A model generated the notes under the pieces. That model searched no databases. It worked only from the letters and a program-made list of their open reading frames with translations, and had not been told where the DNA came from. A stretch of 64,000 bases of DNA from Saccoglossus kowalevskii (Eukaryota > Hemichordata > Enteropneusta > Harrimaniidae), in the NCBI RefSeq assembly GCF_000003605.2, contig NW_003109100.1, positions 113,760 to 177,759 of the forward strand, in the 5' to 3' direction. Both the position numbers and the translations under genes were made by a program. Below, one piece after another: positions 58,161-64,000 of this stretch; position 1 is the first letter of the stretch; each line of letters starts with the position of its first letter.

Positions 58161-59483
58161 ATGGACTGCAGCGCGCTGGCGAATCTTCAGCAATTAGTAT
58201 TGCTTGGAATATTATCTGAATCAGATATCGATCCGGCCTTAATACGTTTGAATTGCAGTAATCTCACCGACACCAGCCTTGGTGACTATTCCGCTGACGA
58301 AATCATCGAAACGTTCCGTCAGGGTTTGTACACGCACGGCTCGCCATCAACATTGGCGTTAATAGTGCTTTACGTCGTATCGTTTACTCTGGGATGCATC
58401 GGTAATATACTTGTTATAATTGCGTGGTTTCGCAACAAACATATACGGACTATTATTAACTGCTTTCTGGTCAACTTAGCTGTGTGTGACTTGGCGGTGG
58501 TGTTGGTGTGCATGCCGATAACACTGGGCAACATTGTCTACCAGGAATGGATTTACGGGGAAGTACTGTGCAAGCTTACTCCATGTGTGCAGGGGATGTC
58601 AGTTTCCTCCAGCGTCTTCATCCTGACTGCAGTGAGTTTAAATAGATTTTATGCAATCCATAGTCCATTGAAGGCCAAGGTGTTGTTTACTAGAAATCGA
58701 GTACGGATCTTGATAGTAATAATATGGATTATATCTCTAATACTGATGATTCCTATACTCATCGTTAATCGCTTAGTCACAGAGGTATTTTTCGGTGTCG
58801 TACCGGTGACTTGGTGCCAAGAGGAGTGGCGGTCCATGCGTATGAAACACGCCTATAACATGTGTCTTTTCTTGGTTCAGTTCGCGTTACCAATGTTGTT
58901 TATGTTTGCCGCCTATGCCATGATAGTCAGAGCTCTTGTGTTTAGAAGCTCGGAACTTGGAAAAGACGCTAATCCCGACAAGCAACTAAAAGCGCAAAAC
59001 AGAAGTCGAAGCAAAGTCGTGCGCCTACTCATGGCAGTCGTCTTACTGTTTGCCGTTTCTTGGTTTCCGTATCACGTCGCTACTATCTGGACGGACTACC
59101 ACCCTGTGAACGAAGCTATAAAAATGTTCCCCTTCGTACAGTGGCTTGGATTATGCAGCTCGTCTCTCAATCCCATATGTTACTGCTTCCTCAGTAAGAC
59201 ATATCGAAAGACGTTTAAAGCTTCTCTCCAATGTAAGTGGAAAAGAAAGAACGACGCAGGCGTTTACCGCAACTGGGGGACATCGTATGCGTTTAGTTTA
59301 GGAGCGACGAGCGTACGGCCAAGACGCGGGAAACCTAGTAGCCACAACGAATTGCAAGGGGCAACGTACGCTCAGATAGTCACCAATGGGAATTACATGA
59401 ATGATACTAGCCAAATAGCTGAACAGTCAGTGAGACACGAAAGCCAAACGGAGGTGTCATTGACCAAAGAAACGGAGCTGTGA
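58161..59483 (+). CDS. Peptide-type class A GPCR, receptor B
   Basis: Single-exon gene, 440 residues from the ATG at 58161 (context TACGCCATGG). An in-frame ATG at 58149 is weaker, and nothing further upstream in this frame is an ATG. It is a paralogue of receptor A, matching it through all seven membrane segments: LAVCD (D110), C137 and C219 for the TM3-ECL2 disulphide, NRF 161-163, SWFP 300-303, NPICY 337-341, YRKTFKASL after TM7. Sequons at N31 and N34 lie in the N-terminus. The tail after residue 360 is unrelated to that of receptor A: it lacks the second palmitoylation-type cysteine and the long basic cluster, and it ends ETEL, a class I PDZ-binding pattern. AATAAA at 59841-59846 is a likely poly(A) signal. 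It probably acts at the plasma membrane as a neuropeptide receptor (orexin/allatotropin, QRFP and NPFF relatives). The ligand is unknown. Parts of TM2-TM4 and TM6-TM7 are near-identical in DNA to receptor A. Confidence 0.95.
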   Translation: MDCSALANLQQLVLLGILSESDIDPALIRLNCSNLTDTSLGDYSADEIIETFRQGLYTHGSPSTLALIVLYVVSFTLGCIGNILVIIAWFRNKHIRTIINCFLVNLAVCDLAVVLVCMPITLGNIVYQEWIYGEVLCKLTPCVQGMSVSSSVFILTAVSLNRFYAIHSPLKAKVLFTRNRVRILIVIIWIISLILMIPILIVNRLVTEVFFGVVPVTWCQEEWRSMRMKHAYNMCLFLVQFALPMLFMFAAYAMIVRALVFRSSELGKDANPDKQLKAQNRSRSKVVRLLMAVVLLFAVSWFPYHVATIWTDYHPVNEAIKMFPFVQWLGLCSSSLNPICYCFLSKTYRKTFKASLQCKWKRKNDAGVYRNWGTSYAFSLGATSVRPRRGKPSSHNELQGATYAQIVTNGNYMNDTSQIAEQSVRHESQTEVSLTKETEL

Positions 59484-62400
59484 AATCGATGTATTTAATG
59501 GAATGAACAACAATACAAGTTCACACATTTCCCTTTTATATGTTGTTCGTGGAGATATATACAACACTGAACGTTGTTAGCGGTTACGACTAATCCATTT
59601 GCTCCGTAACAACAAGTCGCTAATATCAGGTCAGAGTCAAACTAAACTATTACGCTAGTAATCCCGAGTCAATAACAGCACAAATTATAAGCGTCAATTT
59701 ATCATTAATTAACATTTAATTTTAGGTATAATATTCATTTAAATGGCGTATTTGTGGCATTACATTCTTCTAATTTGTAACATGCATATACAGGTATAAC
59801 TTAACGCCATCTTTGTGTAAAACTCTTATGTTGCATGTGAAATAAATCGCTAATAATTCATGTTTCGAATTTTTACAATGTAACATTTTTTTTAATTTTG
59901 AAATTGTTGAACCGTGTTCATAGTATTGATAATGTCTCCATTCATTATTCTACGCCAGTAGCTATGCAAAGAAGGCATATTACAGCGTGTGTGTGTTTTT
60001 CATGGTAGCAATTCCAGTTATAACGTGTTGCATTCCCCCCGCAAAAAAGTCGTGTTTTCATTATTCAAATCTGTTTTCACGGAGTATCATACATGGAACA
60101 TAAACAGCAAGATAAAATACAGTTCGCAAAACGACTCAAAAAAACATTTGTATAAACAGTGTGCTGTATTAATTACGCAGTAGTTATTAGTAGATTCATA
60201 TCAATAAATGAAGTATTTTTTATTTTAGATGTTGCTTCCTCATTGGCTTAATTAGTAACGCACCGAAAATTCAGTCCATCTTGCATATTAGACTTCTCCA
60301 GTGTAGATAACGAACTGTAACATACGGTAGAACCGGGCGTATATAAATAAGGGAGCGCAGAATTACCGATTAGTTGATGTACTGATTTTAATGATGTTTG
60401 TTTAAAGAAGACATTCCAAAGATAATGTATTCATAGTAGAACTATAAACTGGATTTTTAATATATCGAATGTTCCTTAAATTTGGCGCCAGTGGCAATGA
60501 CTGTCTACGTAAGATCACATTACCATACTTAATTCTTTTAAGCACACAGATTTATTTAGAGCGTATATCAAAAATTTAGTCGTAAAATGAAATTTTATCC
60601 GTTTTCAACGATACTTATTTATTCATTTACCGCCACGCTGTTCACCTGTTTGTGACTTACATTGTGTTTTTTTTTTGTCCTACCACGAATGAAAACATGT
60701 AACAGCTAACACATTTATTCGATGGTCGTAATCAAAACTATTATGATTTGCCGTCTGTGATTGGGTCGCTGTTTTTATTTGCGGGGATCATATATTGCAT
60801 ATGTAGCCGTTTCCTCGAGGCCATTTCAAACATAATCTATTTTATTTCTCGCCGTGAACAACACGCAAAATGACAACAGGGTCGTTTATTTTTGACCCCC
60901 TGTAGTATATCCCTTCCCAAGCAGCGTTCATAACATAAATCGTGCTACTAGAGCGTATTACATTGTAACCATCTATCTAGCAACGTAATACATGATGTCA
61001 TAGTGGCAACATATTGATCTTCTAAGGAGGCAAATGATGGATGGATGGATGGGTGGCGTTTTCTTATATTGTCGGACGTATTATATAACAAATGCGGCTT
61101 GCTTCCGAAATATGCTATAAGAAGTAGTACTAATTAGAGTTATTGTGGCGATAGTTTCAAAGATAACAAAACTTACATCGCTGCCCAGACTAATTTGGGA
61201 TTTCAAATTAAAAAACTCTTATTTTCCAGCAATGATGAACACATTTCTGTCAATTTACGGAAATCTATATTTGGAAAAGATATTAATACTGTTCCCTTAA
61301 TTATTTTAATTTATAATACCTCGCCAATTTCCTTTCTCGCGATACAGTATACAAGGACAATAAGTCCGAAATATATTGAAAAAATAGACTGAAAATGTGT
61401 TACACGCACGTTTACTTTCCTATAACTTCAATGATATTTTATTGTCATTTTTACAAGCGATCGCCGTTCCATCAATCCCGATTACCGTCAGTTTACCCAC
61501 ATGCAATTAAAGAATATGATTATTTCTGAACACATCAATATTTATTGTTTTGGTAACAAGATTACAAATGGTTGTAATAAATGTATTCCTAGATTCGAGA
61601 CACGTCGTGTAAAATCGACACTAACTGGACTCGGATGAAAACTTGAAAATGTGGACAATGTGTGATTGGGAAAATACATTTTTATAACTAGCCAGATTCA
61701 TATTTTCACTGATATTCAATCTACTAAAAATATTCGAATGAATGAAAATCTTGACAACGCTTCAAAAATTACAATATAAAATCCACAACAGATTGAGTAT
61801 TTTAGATTGCCAGCTATAATGTTAAAAGTTGAATAGGCGATTTTCCGTTCAATGCAAGATTACTTGAAAGGCGCGGACTGAACGTACTTTGTAAAAATCG
61901 AATGACATGATTTTGAACTTGATTAATTTTGTTATTATAATAGCTCAATGTCGAAACGCAAATCATTCAGAGGGGAATATGGAGTTGAGCTGCTATTACT
62001 TCATCATATGTTTACAGCATAATATCACGAGTGAAAATACTCCAAAATTACTTCGCTTTAGTCGAATCTCGTGCGTTTTGACGACATTGTGTGACCTTCG
62101 CTCGAGCTGTTTTCAAGCACGATTGCACGCATAATGCAGGATTTTGTTGTAAACGGAAAATGGTCTATTTTCTTTCATTGGCCGAACGGATTATTGGGAT
62201 TTTTTATTGCGTAACATGATAATGTTTTATTGTACTGTTTTATTGCACTGGATCATCATATAATAAACCTTTAAAAGATTCATTGAATAAAATGTAATTT
62301 ACTTTTTTTGATTGACGTTAACATGATGTCATTTCACTTACATGTACTTCTCATAATAGTAGTTCGAAATTAGAATATGACCAGAAATGAGAACAATTGT

Positions 62401-63267
62401 TCATTATCTGCGCAGTTTAACTATATATCATCTATGTGTGTATGCTTGACTTAACGCTGGAAACGTACACCACCAAGAAATATTTTAATATGTTTTTATA
62501 TATAGTCTGTACCTTTCTTATTTTACCTTTATATGTGTCATCTGCTTTGCAGAAAATGCATTCATTCCACGTAATACTTACTTACACTGGCCATGCATGT
62601 CATTATTGCAGCACTTCCACTTCGCTTAAGTTTACTTTTGTAATTAAGCTACGGTTAGTCGCGCGAATAAATGCGTTCGCTTTTTACATGGTCATTATTC
62701 TTTGAACGAAGCCAATTCAGGTATTGTCACAGATAATAAATTGTGATTGGAGCTGCTTGCTCGTTTTGTCTACTACCTCCCTATGCACCTAACAAGATTT
62801 ATGAAACAATGGTACTACACAATTTACCAAACATGATAAATAAATAGAATATATCACTTGACGTATGGTAGGGTAGAAAGGTATTTAATGCTATGTGGTT
62901 TGCTGTTTTCAGAAAGCGTAATGACAATGTCTAACTGCCTCAAAACATGGCAATCTGGAAACTATAAATAATTGAAGAAGTCTGGATAGAAATGTAGCGT
63001 GTGTTTGGGGAATTCTTTTTTATATATAAATAAATCAGACGAAGGAAAAGTTAACGGTATCATATAAAACCGGCATCACCATGTTCATACCAATGAGCTA
63101 ATTTACGTAAGGAAATTAACTATTTTTATCGCATTGTTTTAATATAAAACGTGGACAGGATAATGTTCAGTTTCATTATAGTCCGGTATAAAATAGTGTC
63201 CTCGATAACGTAAATAATTTCTTAGTCTTAGTTAGTTAGTTACAAAACATACATCAATTTATATTTT
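59484..63267. other. Downstream flank of receptor B, no gene seen
   Basis: No gene, RNA or repeat structure was recognised beyond the likely receptor poly(A) signal near 59841 and short poly-T runs (59885, 60667). Confidence 0.5.
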
Positions 63268-63720
63268 TTGATCCGATTAAATGTGTCCGACTGGCGGCCA
63301 GCTTTGATGTAAAAGAGTCCTAAATCCCTTTAATTGAATGTGTCTGCAACTGTATTCCGGAGATGTCGATTTCAATAAAAACTTGGAATAGGGGCAATGT
63401 ATATTAGGTTTTGTTATTCCTTTTCAATTCCAAATTGAATTCAAGATTTTATTCAAGATTACAGACAGGTGAACGATTGTTTTACTGTGTTCTTATTTGT
63501 TTCTCTGTTAACTAAGTTCCTTGTTGGTACGTATACAGGCAGTTTATCGCGGGGAGTGCCCGTTAAAACACGTTAAATCATCAAACTCGAACATGTCAAC
63601 GATCTTTGAGATGATTGGGCTGTTCAAGCCCAACAAAGTCGACGTGATGGTAGTACATTTTAGGTGCAATTTATTTTTGTTATGCAACCCCTTTCAGTAT
63701 GGCCGACTGGTGGCCGTATG
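63268..63720 (+). repeat. Relatives of the 5.8 kb GGCC repeat
   Basis: GATCCGATTAAATGTGTCCG followed by ACTGGCGGCCA (63271-63301) matches GATCGGATTCAAAATGGCTG followed by ACTGGCGGCCA at 5969-5999. A second block, TATGGCCGACTGGTGGCC, lies at 63698-63715. Both look like diverged fragments of the same dispersed family. Confidence 0.55.
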
Positions 63721-64000
63721 TATTCGGTTACATGTGCGCGTTATTTTTTTCTGCAATTTCATACAGCATTCCCAATTGCACGTAGTCATTTTATAAAATG
63801 ACATAAATAATGGCACATATTTTAAGCGTTATATTCGGGACTTTGTAATACGAATTGAAATATCATATAGACTAAATTAGTAACGGGGACTACTAAATTG
63901 TTTATGCTGAAATAAAAAATAGAGTTTTTGCTTTTGAACATCTCTAACTATGTATAAGCACAACCTGTTCACATCACTGACGGCTGCTTATTAATAATAG
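63721..64000. other. Window end, nothing seen
   Basis: AT-rich sequence with no recognisable feature. Confidence 0.5.

Noticed and set aside
58649-58837. Antisense frame within receptor B (and similar ones within receptor A)
   Set aside because: These are shadows of the real coding sequence in other frames.
1-64000. CRISPR arrays, operons or bacterial gene clusters
   Set aside because: No regularly spaced identical repeats and no dense coding. The splice signals, LINE relics and GPCRs show animal DNA.
1-64000. LTR-type or other virus-like elements
   Set aside because: I saw no long direct terminal repeats, primer-binding sites or capsid/integrase motifs. The reverse-transcriptase pieces found are of LINE type.

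Overview
The window is animal nuclear DNA. It is AT-rich, with very low gene density, simple-sequence tracts, many short inverted-repeat elements, decayed LINE fragments, spliced exon structure in one decayed gene, and two intronless class A G-protein-coupled receptor (GPCR) genes. The receptor type and the repeat content suit a marine bilaterian invertebrate (a lophotrochozoan or an invertebrate deuterostome). I cannot place it more finely. A 277-base run of N at 42681-42957 shows that it is a draft assembly.

Two genes are certain. They are paralogous peptide-type rhodopsin-family receptors, lying head to head about 28.6 kb apart: receptor A on the minus strand (28215-29510) and receptor B on the plus strand (58161-59483). 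Both keep the class A landmarks (LAVCD in TM2, the TM3/ECL2 cysteine pair, NPICY in TM7). Both also share two unusual changes: N-R-F where D/E-R-Y is expected, and S-W-F-P where C-W-x-P is expected. Their nucleotide similarity is patchy. By hand alignment 120 consecutive bases in TM3/ICL2 are identical, while 58 of 204 bases differ in the adjoining N-terminus/TM1/TM2 part. This points to gene conversion between the inverted copies. A related hairpin element lies upstream of each receptor start.

0-16 kb is mostly featureless, with a diverged tandem repeat (5.8-6.5 kb), a LINE reverse-transcriptase relic (6.6-6.9 kb), a tRNA-like SINE candidate (8.8 kb), a palindromic MITE (10.1 kb), a hairpin (11.7 kb) and a dispersed repeat pair (12.2 and 14.3 kb). 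16.4-25 kb is the element-rich stretch: microsatellite, two inverted-repeat elements, a LINE tail, a decayed multi-exon transposase-like gene on the minus strand (20.36-21.93 kb, possible 5' exon at 22.4-22.6 kb), and a 1.73 kb foldback-like element whose arms are made of 19-bp repeats. 25-28 kb and 31-37 kb show almost nothing. 38-40 kb holds a second dispersed repeat pair and another LINE relic. 42.6 kb holds a short tandem repeat running towards the assembly gap. 45-54 kb holds microsatellites, a second copy of the 10.1 kb MITE, a tRNA-like relic and a 3-unit satellite-like array. 54-58 kb carries the hairpin family, and the rest after receptor B is largely featureless.

The two receptors are the only intact genes. 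They probably act at the plasma membrane as neuropeptide receptors. Nothing in the window identifies their ligand.
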